DNA of 64,000 bases from Labrys okinawensis. GTDB lineage: Bacteria; Pseudomonadota; Alphaproteobacteria; Rhizobiales; Labraceae. Made by a program: the position numbers and the translations under genes. The notes beneath the pieces were generated by a model. The model searched no databases, was not told where the DNA came from, and saw only the letters and a list, made by a program, of their open reading frames with translations. The DNA is taken from the NCBI RefSeq assembly GCF_002982075.1, contig NZ_PUEJ01000001.1, positions 248,001-312,000 on the forward strand. Reading direction: 5' to 3'. How positions within the stretch are numbered: position 1 is the first letter of the stretch; the number at the start of each line of letters is the position of its first letter. Positions 43,098-52,219 of this stretch are shown here, in pieces.

Positions 43098-43913
43098 TCA
43101 GACCGGCAGCTTGTTCTGCTTTCGCAGGGCTTTGTCAAAGGCGGATTCTGGAACGAGACGGCGCAAGAAACTGATCCGGCGCGCCATTTTCCCCGCTGCA
43201 TAGCGCCTTCTCGGCACAGCGACGGTCGCGGCCTGCACAACCGTCTTGGCGACGACTTCGGGGGCATCTCCTGTTTCGATGGCCTTGCGCATGACCTCGC
43301 CCACGCCAGCCCGTGCCGAGGCATAGATGTCGAGCGCTCTATCCGGCCTTGTGAGATTTTCCTCGAACGAGGTCCGCGTATAGGCGGGCTCGACCAACAC
43401 GACCCGAATTCCGAATGAGCGCAGCTCGTGATCGAGCGATTCGGAATAGCCTTCGATGGCATGCTTGGTCGATGCATAAAGCGCGGAGTAGGGAGCAGGA
43501 ATGAAGCCGAGAACGGAGCTCAAATTAACGATTCTGCCGCTTCCCTGCCGGCGCATGATGGGCAACACGGCGTGGGTCACGCGCAAGACACCGAAGACGT
43601 TTACGTCAAACAGGGCCTGGGCCTGCGCGGTCGAAGAGTCTTCCGCGGCGCCGAGCAGGCCAATGCCGGCATTGTTGACGAGCAAATCGATACGGCCGGC
43701 CTCGTCTAGAACCGTGTTGATCAGTTCCGCGACGGATTCCTCGTCGGTCACGTCACAGGGCAGCATTGTAATGCCGTCCACGTTTTCGGCGTTGGGGCGA
43801 CGGCTGGTTCCAAATACGCGAAAGCCCGCCTGCTGCAGAGCTTTGGCTGTTGCACGCCCGATGCCGGTGGATGCACCAGTCACCAGGGCGATGCCGGGTT
43901 TGGTCGTGGTCAT
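43098..43913 (-). CDS. Short-chain dehydrogenase/reductase
   Basis: 271 residues from ATG 43913; the longer start at 43952 is less likely because ATG 43913 begins directly at the Rossmann strand. ALVTGASTGIGRATAKALQQ is the TGxxxGxG cofactor loop, LLVNNAGIGLLG the NNAG motif, NLSSVLGFIPAPYSALYAST gives Ser and the YxxxK catalytic pair (YASTK). A GTSRRP loop with basic residues favours NADPH. It is leftward behind the AcrR-like regulator gene and probably belongs to that efflux module rather than to the surrounding catabolic regulon. Substrate unknown. Confidence 0.87.
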   Translation of the reverse strand: MTTTKPGIALVTGASTGIGRATAKALQQAGFRVFGTSRRPNAENVDGITMLPCDVTDEESVAELINTVLDEAGRIDLLVNNAGIGLLGAAEDSSTAQAQALFDVNVFGVLRVTHAVLPIMRRQGSGRIVNLSSVLGFIPAPYSALYASTKHAIEGYSESLDHELRSFGIRVVLVEPAYTRTSFEENLTRPDRALDIYASARAGVGEVMRKAIETGDAPEVVAKTVVQAATVAVPRRRYAAGKMARRISFLRRLVPESAFDKALRKQNKLPV

Positions 43914-44047
43914 GGTAATGGTTCTTTCTTGGGGTTGTAAGGGCCGTTGCACGGTCCTGCGCGGCAGTTCGTCGAGACCCTGATGTGCCCGTCAGCCTGC
44001 TGCCGCCGTGGCCGACAGCGGTCTCCGTCATCGTTCACCGTCATTGT

Positions 44048-44629
44048 TCACCTGGCGGCGGTCTCACGGATCTGACGCTCAGCCGCGGTCAGGAAGCCTT
44101 GTGCCAGTTCGGGGTCGTTGACCACGCGAGACAGCGTCAATGCGCCGAGCATCGTGGAAAGAATGGCCATCGCCTTGTCCTTGGTTTCCTCGCCCTGCGG
44201 CGCGGAAACCATGGTGGCGAGCGTGTCGAGATAGGCCCTGATCCCTGTTTCGAACGACGCCTTCACGGTGCTGCTCTGTCTGGCAGCATCCGAGCCCAGC
44301 GCCGCAACCGGACAGCCGTCCATCCTCTCCTCGCGATGTCCCATGCTGAGGTAAAAGCGGAGCACGGTGCCCAGGGGGTCATCAGGATTTTCTGCGATGG
44401 CGGCGGCCCATATTTGCGCGGCGCTTTCCATCGCCCGTTTGGACGCCTGCGCCGCCAAGTCTTCCTTCGATGCGAACTGCTTGTAAAAGGCGCCTTGCGT
44501 CAGCCCTGCACCCTTCATCAAGTCCTTAAGCCCGATGCCGTCAAAACCGTGCTCGCGGAAGAGGCGGCCTGACACGTTGATCACGGCTTGGCGGTTTTCC
44601 TCGGCTTGAACGCGACTGACCCGCATCAT
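44048..44629 (-). CDS. TetR/AcrR-family regulator of the efflux module
   Basis: 193 residues. The helix-turn-helix is GIGLKDLMKGAGLTQGAFYK followed by QFASKEDLAAQASKRAMES. The C-terminal domain (GTVLRFYLSMGHREERMDG, GCPVAALGSDAARQ) is of the type found in regulators of RND pumps and reductases that respond to electrophiles or phenolics. It is divergent from the membrane-fusion gene with an inverted repeat between them. This regulator is not similar enough to the TetR at 29541 to be a duplicate and no copy of that operator is nearby. Confidence 0.88.
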   Translation of the reverse strand: MMRVSRVQAEENRQAVINVSGRLFREHGFDGIGLKDLMKGAGLTQGAFYKQFASKEDLAAQASKRAMESAAQIWAAAIAENPDDPLGTVLRFYLSMGHREERMDGCPVAALGSDAARQSSTVKASFETGIRAYLDTLATMVSAPQGEETKDKAMAILSTMLGALTLSRVVNDPELAQGFLTAAERQIRETAAR

Positions 44630-44643
44630 TGATCCTCGTATTT

Positions 44644-44690
44644 AGATTGCATTCGAAATCTATATCACTTATAGAGGTCGAACGCAATCT
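44644..44690. promoter_or_regulatory. Probable operator of the efflux regulator
   Basis: AGATTGCATTCGA (44644-44656) is repeated in inverted form as TCGAACGCAATCT (44678-44690), 12 of 13 matching, centred between the divergent regulator and pump genes; TAGATT/AATCTA also pairs inside the left half. The spacing suits two TetR dimers blocking both promoters. Confidence 0.65.
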
Positions 44691-44712
44691 ATCTCTCGAT
44701 GAGGGCACGGAC

Positions 44713-45828
44713 ATGAAACTCAAACCCATTCTGGTGGGAGGAAGCGCGCTGATCGCAGTACTGGCCGCGGCCGGTTTCGTCGTGCTTGTCGCGCGCCCTC
44801 ACCACGCTTCGGCCGAAAGCGACCCCAGGCAGGAGCCGCCTCTGGTCAAGGTGATGGCGGCAAGCGCCATGGCCGGCAACGAGCGCAGCTTTACCGGTCT
44901 CGTCGGCGCCAGGGTGCAGAGCAATCTCGGTTTTCGGGTTGCCGGCAAAATCCTGGAACGGCTGGTAAACGCCGGACAACACGTCAAGGCCGGTCAGCCC
45001 CTGATGCGGATCGACGAGACGGACCTGCGCCTCGCATTGACAGCAAAGCGCAACGCCGTTGCGGCGGCACGGGCGGTCCTGGTGCAGGCAAGTGCGGACG
45101 AGAAGCGGTATGCAGCGCTTGTCAAGAGCGGACTGGCCGCGACCCCGCAGCGTTACGAACAGGCCAAGGCGGCGTTGGACACGGCCACGGCGCAGCTTGC
45201 CGCGGCAGAAGCAGAAGCGAAGGTTGCAGAGAACGAGGCGACCTATTCCGTTCTGGTGGCGGATGCGGACGGGATGGTGGTCGAAACACTCGGCGAGCCG
45301 GGGCAGGTTGTCTCTGCCGGCCAGCCGGTGGTTCGGATCGCGGAGGCCGGCCCTCGCGAAGCCGTGGTGGCGCTGCCTGAAACAATCCGGCCGGCGATCG
45401 GCTCGGCGGCCGAGGCGGGCCTGTATGGGGCCGATGGGCGGCGCTATGCCGCCCATCTGCGGCAGTTGTCGGATGCCGCCGATGCCCAGACCCGTACCTA
45501 CGAGGCCCGTTATGTGCTCGACGGCGAAGCCGCTGCGGCACCGCTCGGCGCGACGGTAACCATTCGGCTTGCGAACCAGGCGAGCCAGCCGGAAGTCGAG
45601 GTGCCGCTTGGCGCGGTGCTCGATGATGGCAGGAAGACCGGCGTCTGGGTCTTGGACAGTGCTAACTCGACCGTGCACTTCCGGCCCGTCAAGCTTGTGC
45701 GCGTGACCGGCGAAACCGCCATGATCTCCGGCGTGAATTCAGGCGATCCTGTCGTTTCGCTCGGCGCTCATCTGCTGCAGGAAGGCGTTCGCGTCCGCAC
45801 CGCTTCTCAGAGCGGGGGCGACCGATGA
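44713..45828 (+). CDS. RND efflux membrane-fusion protein
   Basis: 371 residues. One N-terminal membrane segment (LIAVLAAAGFVVLVAR) anchors it; no lipobox is seen. VGARVQSNLGFRVAGKILER and GQHVKAGQPLMRIDETDLRL are the first half of the biotinyl-lipoyl domain, an alpha-hairpin follows (about 110-180), then VLVADADGMVVETLGEPGQV is the second half, and a beta-barrel ends the protein. It links the inner-membrane pump to a TolC-type channel, which is not encoded here. Its stop overlaps the pump start by 4 bases. Confidence 0.92.
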   Translation: MKLKPILVGGSALIAVLAAAGFVVLVARPHHASAESDPRQEPPLVKVMAASAMAGNERSFTGLVGARVQSNLGFRVAGKILERLVNAGQHVKAGQPLMRIDETDLRLALTAKRNAVAAARAVLVQASADEKRYAALVKSGLAATPQRYEQAKAALDTATAQLAAAEAEAKVAENEATYSVLVADADGMVVETLGEPGQVVSAGQPVVRIAEAGPREAVVALPETIRPAIGSAAEAGLYGADGRRYAAHLRQLSDAADAQTRTYEARYVLDGEAAAAPLGATVTIRLANQASQPEVEVPLGAVLDDGRKTGVWVLDSANSTVHFRPVKLVRVTGETAMISGVNSGDPVVSLGAHLLQEGVRVRTASQSGGDR

Positions 45829-48800
45829 GCCTCAATCTTTCCGCGATCGCCGTCCGCGAGCGGGCGGTCACTCTGTTCTTCATTCTGTTGCTGGTGGCTG
45901 GCGGCGCCTACGCCTTCCTCATGCTCGGACGGGCGGAGGATCCGAACTTCACCATCAAGACCCTCACGGTCACGACGGCATGGCCTGGCGCCACGGCGCG
46001 CGAAATGCAGGATCTCGTCGCGGAGCCATTGGAGAAACGGATTCAGGAACTGACCTGGTACGATCGGGTCGAGACGACCACGCGGCCGGGTTATGCGTAT
46101 ATGACGGTCACGCTGAAGGACAGCACACCGCCATCCGCCGTGCAGGAAGAGTTCTACCAGGCCCGCAAGAAGCTTGCCGACGAAGCCCGCAACCTGCCGT
46201 CCGGCGTCTACGGCCCCTTCGTCAATGACGAATATTCGGATGTGAGCTTCGCCCTCTATGCGCTCAAGGCCAAGGGCATGCCGATGCGCGAACTGGCCAG
46301 GCAGGCCGAGGTGATCCGCCAGGACCTTCTGCACGTGCCCGGCGTCAAGAAGATCAACATTCTCGGTGAACGTCCCGAACAGATATTCGTCGAATTCTCC
46401 TACGCCAGGCTGGCGACCCTCGGCGTGTCGGCACGAGATATTGTCGCCGCCTTGCAGCGGCAGAACACCGTCACCCCGGCAGGCTCGATCGACACGCGCG
46501 GGCCGCAAGTCTTCATCCGGATCGATGGTGCTTATGACAGCGTCCAGGCGATCGCCGATACGCCGATCATCGCCGCGGGGCGAACACTGAAGCTTTCCGA
46601 CGTGGCCGAGGTTCGCCGCGGCTATGAGGACCCGCCCGGCTACCTCATCCGCCATCAGGGCGAACCCGCCGTCATGCTGGCGGCGGTCATGCAGGAGGGC
46701 TGGAACGGCTTGGCGCTCGGCAAGGCGCTGGAGGAGAGGACGGCGGCGATCGCACGGACCCTGCCGCTCGGAATGACGCTCGACAAGGTGACCGATCAGG
46801 CCGTCAACATCAGCTCGGCGGTCGACGAGTTCATGATGAAGTTCGCCATGGCGCTCGGCGTGGTGCTGCTCGTGAGTCTCGTCAGCCTGGGCTGGCGCGT
46901 CGGCATCGTGGTGGCGGCCGCCGTACCCCTGACGCTTGCCGTCGTCTTCCTGATCATGCTCGAGACCGGCCGCTTCTTCGACCGCATCACGCTTGGCGCC
47001 CTTATCCTGGCGCTCGGCCTTCTCGTCGATGACGCCATCATCGCCATCGAGGCGATGGTGGTGAAGATGGAAGAGGGCATGTACCGCATCAAGGCGGCCG
47101 CCTATGCCTGGAGCCACACGGCGGCGCCGATGCTGTCCGGCACGCTCGTGACGATCGCCGGCTTCCTGCCGGTCGGCTTCGCGCCTTCGACGGCCGGCGA
47201 ATACGCCGGCAACATCTTCTGGGTCGTTGGCTTCGCCCTTATCGTCTCCTGGGTCGTCGCGGTGGCCTTTACACCCTATCTCGGCGTCAAGATGCTGCCC
47301 GAGATCAAACCGGTCGAAGGCGGCCATCATGCGATCTATGGTTCGCCGAATTATCGGCGCCTGCGAAGGCTGATCATCTTCGCTGTGCGCCATAAATTCC
47401 TGACCTGCGCCATCGTCGGCGTTGCGTTTCTGCTTGCTGGTGCCGGCATGGGCGCCGTCAAACAGCAGTTCTTCCCGACATCCGACCGTCCCGAGGTGCT
47501 GGTGGAGGTTCGCCTGCCGGAAGGCACCAGCATCGAGACCACCACCGCGGCCGTCGAAAAGCTCGAACATTGGCTGCGTGAACAGCCGGAGGCCAAGATC
47601 GTGACGAGTTATGTCGGCCAGGGCGCTCCGAGGTTCTTCCTGGCGCTGTCGCCCGAGCTGCCCGATCCCGCCTTCGCCAAGATCGTTGTGCTGACACCGG
47701 ATGCCGAGGAGCGCGAGCGCCTGAAGCACCGGCTTCGGCAGGCGGTGGCGCAGGGGCTCGCGCCGGAGGCCTATGTACGCGTCACGCGGTTCGTCTTCGG
47801 TCCTCCCTCGATCTTTCCGGTCGAGTTCCGGATCATCGGGCCCGATCCCGCACAGCTCTACGCCATTTCCGACAAGGCGCTCGAAATCATGCGGCGCGTG
47901 CCCGACGTGCGGGAGGCAAACCGCGACTGGGGCAATCGTACGCCCGTGCTGCGCTTCGTACCGGATCAGGATCGGCTGAACCTCATCGGCCTGTCACCGG
48001 CCGAGGTGGGCCAGCAACTCCAGTTCCTTCTCACCGGCCTTCCCGTCACGCAGGTCCGTGAGGACATCCGCAACGTTCCCATCGTGGCACGCAGCGCCGG
48101 GGCTGAGAGGCTCGATCCGGCGCGTCTCGCGGACTTCTCCCTCACCACGCGCGACGGACGTTCGATCCCCCTCGACCAGATCGGTCATTCGGAAATCCGT
48201 CTGGAAGAGCCGATCCTCAAGCGCCGCGATCGCATGCCGGTCATAACCGTCCGCTCGGATCTCAATGAGGCCACGCAGCCTCCGGAGGTCTCCAAGCAGG
48301 TCATGCAGGCCCTGCAGCCGCTGATCGCATCCCTTCCGTCCGGCTATCGCATCGAAATGGGTGGCTCGATCGAGGAGGCGGCCAAGGCCAATGCGGCGCT
48401 TGCGAAGATCTTCCCGGTCATGATCGCCGCCACGCTGATCATCATCATGCTGCAGGTGCGCTCCTTCTCGATGATGGCGATGGTCTTGCTGACGGCGCCG
48501 CTTGGCCTCGTCGGCGTGGTGCCGGCGCTGCTCATCTTCAACCAGCCTTTCGGGTTCAACGCCATTCTCGGCCTGATCGGATTGGCCGGGATCCTGATGC
48601 GCAACACGCTGATCCTTACCGAGCAGATCAAGGAGAACCGTGCGGCAGGGCTTGATGACTATCACGCCGTCATCGAAGCCACGGTGCAACGCACACGTCC
48701 CGTGATCCTGACGGCGCTCGCCGCGGTACTCGCCTTCATCCCGCTGACGCATTCCGTCTTCTGGGGATCGATGGCCTATACCCTGATCGGCGGCACGGCG

Positions 48801-48941
48801 GTCGGTACGGTGCTGATCCTGCTCTTCCTCCCCGCCCTCTACGCCGCGTGGTTCCGGATCAAACCGACGGCCGATGAGATCGACATGTCAGCTTCTTCCG
48901 ACGAACCCATGAAGCTGCATGCCGTAAGGGCTGCCGAATAG
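45825..48941 (+). CDS. RND efflux transporter, inner-membrane pump
   Basis: 1038 residues, usual length for HAE1/AcrB-like pumps. It begins with a cytosolic tail and TM1 (TLFFILLLVAGGAYAFLML); a porter domain, five membrane segments, a second porter domain and the last six segments follow. LGLLVDDAIIAIEAMVVKM in TM4 contains the Asp-Asp proton-relay pair. AMALGVVLLVSLVSLGWRVG and VLLTAPLGLVGVVPALLIF are further transmembrane parts. Substrates of such pumps are diverse; control by the adjacent TetR suggests an aromatic or electrophilic compound. Confidence 0.94.
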   Translation: MSLNLSAIAVRERAVTLFFILLLVAGGAYAFLMLGRAEDPNFTIKTLTVTTAWPGATAREMQDLVAEPLEKRIQELTWYDRVETTTRPGYAYMTVTLKDSTPPSAVQEEFYQARKKLADEARNLPSGVYGPFVNDEYSDVSFALYALKAKGMPMRELARQAEVIRQDLLHVPGVKKINILGERPEQIFVEFSYARLATLGVSARDIVAALQRQNTVTPAGSIDTRGPQVFIRIDGAYDSVQAIADTPIIAAGRTLKLSDVAEVRRGYEDPPGYLIRHQGEPAVMLAAVMQEGWNGLALGKALEERTAAIARTLPLGMTLDKVTDQAVNISSAVDEFMMKFAMALGVVLLVSLVSLGWRVGIVVAAAVPLTLAVVFLIMLETGRFFDRITLGALILALGLLVDDAIIAIEAMVVKMEEGMYRIKAAAYAWSHTAAPMLSGTLVTIAGFLPVGFAPSTAGEYAGNIFWVVGFALIVSWVVAVAFTPYLGVKMLPEIKPVEGGHHAIYGSPNYRRLRRLIIFAVRHKFLTCAIVGVAFLLAGAGMGAVKQQFFPTSDRPEVLVEVRLPEGTSIETTTAAVEKLEHWLREQPEAKIVTSYVGQGAPRFFLALSPELPDPAFAKIVVLTPDAEERERLKHRLRQAVAQGLAPEAYVRVTRFVFGPPSIFPVEFRIIGPDPAQLYAISDKALEIMRRVPDVREANRDWGNRTPVLRFVPDQDRLNLIGLSPAEVGQQLQFLLTGLPVTQVREDIRNVPIVARSAGAERLDPARLADFSLTTRDGRSIPLDQIGHSEIRLEEPILKRRDRMPVITVRSDLNEATQPPEVSKQVMQALQPLIASLPSGYRIEMGGSIEEAAKANAALAKIFPVMIAATLIIIMLQVRSFSMMAMVLLTAPLGLVGVVPALLIFNQPFGFNAILGLIGLAGILMRNTLILTEQIKENRAAGLDDYHAVIEATVQRTRPVILTALAAVLAFIPLTHSVFWGSMAYTLIGGTAVGTVLILLFLPALYAAWFRIKPTADEIDMSASSDEPMKLHAVRAAE

Positions 48942-48980
48942 AGCGGGATCGCCGCGGCCGTCCGTCCGGGTTTGCGGTCC

Positions 48981-49016
48981 GGAGCAAGTGCGATCTTTCT
49001 GACCCGCACTTGCTCC
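48981..49016 (+). terminator. Hairpin after the RND operon
   Basis: GGAGCAAGTGCG (48981-48992) pairs with CGCACTTGCTCC (49005-49016), a perfect 12-bp stem with a 12-base loop, about 40 bp after the pump stop. A second hairpin GAAAAGTC/GACTTTTC (49036-49055) follows. It lies between convergent genes, so it may stop both. Confidence 0.65.
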
Positions 49017-49108
49017 GACTCTTGTTCTGACGCGTTTTCTCAATCGAAAAGTCTATCGACTTTTCTGGAAGACGCTCGAACGGCGACCGGTGTCGGGTAG
49101 GGTCTCGC

Positions 49109-50125
49109 TCATGCCGGGACCGGCGCGTCCTCGCGCAGCAACTGCTTGCTTTTCAGTTCGGCCCAGAAATCCGAGGGAATGGGGTGGCTGAACCATTCCA
49201 GGTTCTGGTCGAGCTGCTCCACCGTGCGCGTTCCCGCGCAGAAGGCCGGGATGGCGGGGTGGGCGACCACGAATTGCAGCGCCGCGGCGGCAAGCGGCAC
49301 CTTGTGGTCACGGCACACCGCCTCGATCCTGGCGACCTTTTCCATCACCGCGGCCGGGGCGGGGGCGTAATTGTATTTCGCTCCGGGTATGGCTCCGGTT
49401 GCCAGGATTCCGGAATTGAAGCCGCCGCCGACCAATACGGCAGCGCCGCGCTCCTGGCAAAGCGGCAGGAAGCCGTCGAGGGCCTCCTGTTCGAGAAGCG
49501 TGTAGCGACCGGCGAGGAGGAAACAGTCGAAGTCGCGCTGCTTGAGCGCCTCGTGGCAGACTTCCCATTCGTTGACACCGACGCCGATCGCCTTCACCGC
49601 GCCTTCCGAGCGCAGGCGTTCCAGGGCACGCCAGCATCCGTCCATGGCCTGCCTGAACACTTCCGGCTGATCGTCGCCACGCGTGAAGCGGTCGATGTCG
49701 TGAATGAACAGCATGTCGATGCGTTCGAGCGCGAGCCGCTGCAGGGAATCCTCGAAGGCCCTCATCGTGCCGTCATAGCTGTAGTCGAAGCTCATCGTAT
49801 TCGGCGCCGCATTGACCCAGGGCGCGAAGTCGATGTCGGCACGCCTGGCCGGGTGCAGGACGCGCCCTACCTTCGACGCGACCACGAATTCGTCGCGCCT
49901 CTTCCAGCGCAGCGCCTGCCCCAGGCGCAGTTCCGAAAGGCCGTGCCCGTACATCGGTGCCGTGTCGTAGAAGCGTACGCCGGCATTCCAGGCGTGCTGC
50001 ACCATTTCGTCGGCAACCGCCTCGCTGATCTCGCGCTGGAAATTCCCGATCGGCGCCGTCCCGAAGGCAAAGGCGGTGACCTCGATGTTGCTGCGGCCGA
50101 ATTTCCGCTTTTCCGATGGCTTCAT
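49109..50125 (-). CDS. Aldo/keto reductase (D-threo-aldose 1-dehydrogenase-like)
   Basis: 338 residues from ATG 50125, chosen because GGAGGAAG sits 4 bases before it (an in-frame ATG at 50143 has no such site). FYDTAPMYGHGLSE has the catalytic Asp and Tyr, VVASKVGRV the Lys, and MLFIHDIDR the His. The sequence is of the AKR15/fucose-dehydrogenase-like group that oxidises or reduces aldoses such as L-fucose and D-arabinose and pyridoxal. It is divergent from the acyl-CoA dehydrogenase, and the single best operator copy lies between them. Confidence 0.9.
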   Translation of the reverse strand: MKPSEKRKFGRSNIEVTAFAFGTAPIGNFQREISEAVADEMVQHAWNAGVRFYDTAPMYGHGLSELRLGQALRWKRRDEFVVASKVGRVLHPARRADIDFAPWVNAAPNTMSFDYSYDGTMRAFEDSLQRLALERIDMLFIHDIDRFTRGDDQPEVFRQAMDGCWRALERLRSEGAVKAIGVGVNEWEVCHEALKQRDFDCFLLAGRYTLLEQEALDGFLPLCQERGAAVLVGGGFNSGILATGAIPGAKYNYAPAPAAVMEKVARIEAVCRDHKVPLAAAALQFVVAHPAIPAFCAGTRTVEQLDQNLEWFSHPIPSDFWAELKSKQLLREDAPVPA

Positions 50126-50252
50126 GGCTTCCTCCGTTGTCATCGTTCTTCTCTGGCCTGCCCGACCCGGCCTCTCTTCGATCGCACGTCCGACCGATCG
50201 GTTCCGAGGGGCCCGTCAGGCTTGACCCATTTGATCCACGTGCGTTATAGCA

Positions 50253-50268
50253 GTAACTAGATAGTTAC
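50253..50268. promoter_or_regulatory. TetR operator copy 5 (best copy)
   Basis: GTAACTAGATAGTTAC, a perfect 7-bp inverted repeat (GTAACTA / TAGTTAC) with a 2-base spacer, 16 bp before the acyl-CoA dehydrogenase start and 128 bp before the divergent aldo/keto reductase. It defines the consensus for the other four copies. Confidence 0.85.
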
Positions 50269-50284
50269 AAAAGGGGAGAAGCGC

Positions 50285-51430
50285 ATGTATCCGAGCGAAA
50301 CGCAGATGCAGGTGCGCGACATGGCGCGGCAGTTCGCCGACGAGGTCGTCAAACCGCTGGCAGAGGGGCTCGATCGCGAGGAACGTTTCCCCCACGAGAT
50401 CTATGAGCAGATGGGCGAGCTCGGGCTGTTCGGCATCGGCGTTCCCGAGGCCATGGGCGGCCCGGGCTTCGACACCCTGACCTACGCGCTCGTGATGGAA
50501 GAGCTTGCAAGGGGCTATGCCTCGGTTGCCGATCAATGCGGCCTGGTGGAGCTCATCTCCACGCTGCTGGTCAGGCATGGCACGCCGGCCCAGCGTGAGA
50601 CCTGGCTGGCTCCGGCGATGCGCGGAACCAAGCGCGTGGCTTATTGCATTACCGAGCCGGAGGCCGGAACGGATGTTTCCGGCATCAGGACCACGGCGGA
50701 ACGGGACGGGGAGGGCTGGCGCCTCAACGGCGGCAAGATCTGGATCCACAACGCGCCGGTCGCCGATGTCGGTTTCGTGCTGGCCCGGACGGATAGGGAT
50801 GCCGGCCATCGCGGCATGAGCATCTTCATCGTCGATCTCAACGCCAAGGGCGTCGAGCGCGGTCCCAAGGAGCACAAGATGGGGCAGCGCGCCAGCCAGG
50901 TCGGCGCGCTCAATTTCACCAATGTGGCGCTCGGGCCGGATGCCCTGCTGGGAGAGCTCGGCAAGGGGTTCCACATGATGATGAGCGTGCTCGACAAGGG
51001 CCGCGTCGGCATCGCGGCGCTCGCCGTCGGCATCGGCCAGGCCGGCCTCGAGGCGGCCGTCGACTATGCCCGCCAGCGCAAGCAGTTCGGAAAGGCGATC
51101 GCCGAGTTCCAGGGCGTGCAATGGCTGATTGCCGACATGGCCAAGGATATCGAGGCGGCCCGTCTCCTGGTGCACAGCGCGGCGGTGAAGATCGATCGCG
51201 GGGACAATGCAACGAAGGCCTGCTCGATCGCCAAATGCTTCGCAGGCGACATGGCGGTTGCCCGCACCGCCGATGCCGTCCAGGTCTTCGGCGGTTCCGG
51301 CTATATCCGCGGCTTCGAGGTGGAGCGCCTCTATCGCGACGCCAAGATCACTCAGATCTATGAGGGCACCAACCAGATCCAGCGCATGATCATCGCCCGA
51401 GAGCTGTTCAAGCATGGAGCGCTGGCATGA
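50285..51430 (+). CDS. Acyl-CoA dehydrogenase
   Basis: 381 residues. RVAYCITEPEAGTDVSGIRT is the FAD-binding signature, GLNGGKIWIHNAPVADVGFV-like text follows, and QKFGKAIAEFQGVQ-type helix RKQFGKAIAEFQGVQWLIAD contributes to the CoA pocket. The catalytic base is the glutamate in YEGTNQIQR (about residue 359), the position of medium- and short-chain enzymes. It introduces a 2,3 double bond, and together with the CoA-transferase and hydratase it forms a beta-oxidation-like chain. First gene of the four-gene unit under operator copy 5. Confidence 0.93.
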   Translation: MYPSETQMQVRDMARQFADEVVKPLAEGLDREERFPHEIYEQMGELGLFGIGVPEAMGGPGFDTLTYALVMEELARGYASVADQCGLVELISTLLVRHGTPAQRETWLAPAMRGTKRVAYCITEPEAGTDVSGIRTTAERDGEGWRLNGGKIWIHNAPVADVGFVLARTDRDAGHRGMSIFIVDLNAKGVERGPKEHKMGQRASQVGALNFTNVALGPDALLGELGKGFHMMMSVLDKGRVGIAALAVGIGQAGLEAAVDYARQRKQFGKAIAEFQGVQWLIADMAKDIEAARLLVHSAAVKIDRGDNATKACSIAKCFAGDMAVARTADAVQVFGGSGYIRGFEVERLYRDAKITQIYEGTNQIQRMIIARELFKHGALA

Positions 51431-52209
51431 GTGCGTCACTCCGTCAGGCGGCTTTCATCACCGGCTCGAGTAGGGGCATCGGCCTGGCGGCTGCCGTCGA
51501 ACTGGCCAGGCACGGCTTTGCGATCGCCTTGAACGGGCCTGTCGACGACGAGGAACTGCGGGACGCCGAGGAGCGCGTGCGCGCCCTCGATGTACCCGTC
51601 ACGCGCGTCGCTGGCGACATAGCCGACATCGGCGCGCATGAGGCGATGCTCGACCTGGCCGAAAAGGCGCTGGGGCCGCTCTCGACCCTGATCAACAATG
51701 CAGGCGTATCGGTCCTGAACCGCGGCGACCCGCTCGATGTCAGCGAGGAAAGCTATGACCGCTGCCAGGCCGTCAATGCCAAGGCGCAATTCTTCCTGTG
51801 CCAGAAATGGGCGAGGCGCGTTCTTGCGCGGGACCGCAATGACGGCCGCTTCTATTCGATCGTGAATGTGTCGTCGTCGAATGCCGATGCGGTCGCCGAG
51901 CCGCGGGCGGAGTACTGCGTCTCGAAGGCCGGCTCGGCCATGGTGAGCAAGGTGTTCGCCGTGCGCCTGGGCCGCGAGAACATCGCCGTCTACGATATCA
52001 GGCCGGGCCTGATCGAGACCGCGATGACGCAGTCGGTGACGAGCCTGTACCAGCGGCGCATCGACGAGGAGGGCTTGACGCTGATGCGGCGCCTGGGCCG
52101 GCCCGAGGATGTCGGCGCGGTGATGGCGACGCTCGCCACCGGCAGGCTCCCCTATACGACAGGCCAGGTGATCGCCGTGGATGCCGGCATGCTGGTGCCG
52201 AGATTTTGA
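51427..52209 (+). CDS. SDR oxidoreductase (3-ketoacyl reductase-like)
   Basis: 260 residues, ATGA overlap with the acyl-CoA dehydrogenase gene. AFITGSSRGIGLAAAVELAR is the TGxxxGxG loop, TLINNAGVSVLN the NNAG motif, IVNVSSSNADAVAEPRAEYC supplies the Ser and the Tyr of YCVSK. It ends TGQVIAVDAGMLVPRF in the manner of FabG-type SDRs. It could oxidise the 3-hydroxyacyl-CoA formed by the hydratase to 3-keto, or act on a sugar hydroxyl; FabG-like text alone cannot decide. Confidence 0.9.
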   Translation: MSASLRQAAFITGSSRGIGLAAAVELARHGFAIALNGPVDDEELRDAEERVRALDVPVTRVAGDIADIGAHEAMLDLAEKALGPLSTLINNAGVSVLNRGDPLDVSEESYDRCQAVNAKAQFFLCQKWARRVLARDRNDGRFYSIVNVSSSNADAVAEPRAEYCVSKAGSAMVSKVFAVRLGRENIAVYDIRPGLIETAMTQSVTSLYQRRIDEEGLTLMRRLGRPEDVGAVMATLATGRLPYTTGQVIAVDAGMLVPRF

Positions 52210-52219
52210 GGAAACTGCA

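Noticed and set aside
44025..44050. 13-bp tandem duplication (CCGTCATCGTTCA and CCGTCATTGTTCA)
   Set aside because: Only two copies, one of them overlapping the regulator stop codon; no structure or regulatory logic beyond a small local duplication.
45807..47729. 640-codon leftward frame opposite the RND pump
   Set aside because: Antisense shadow of the pump gene with His/Asp/Arg-rich, motif-free translation.
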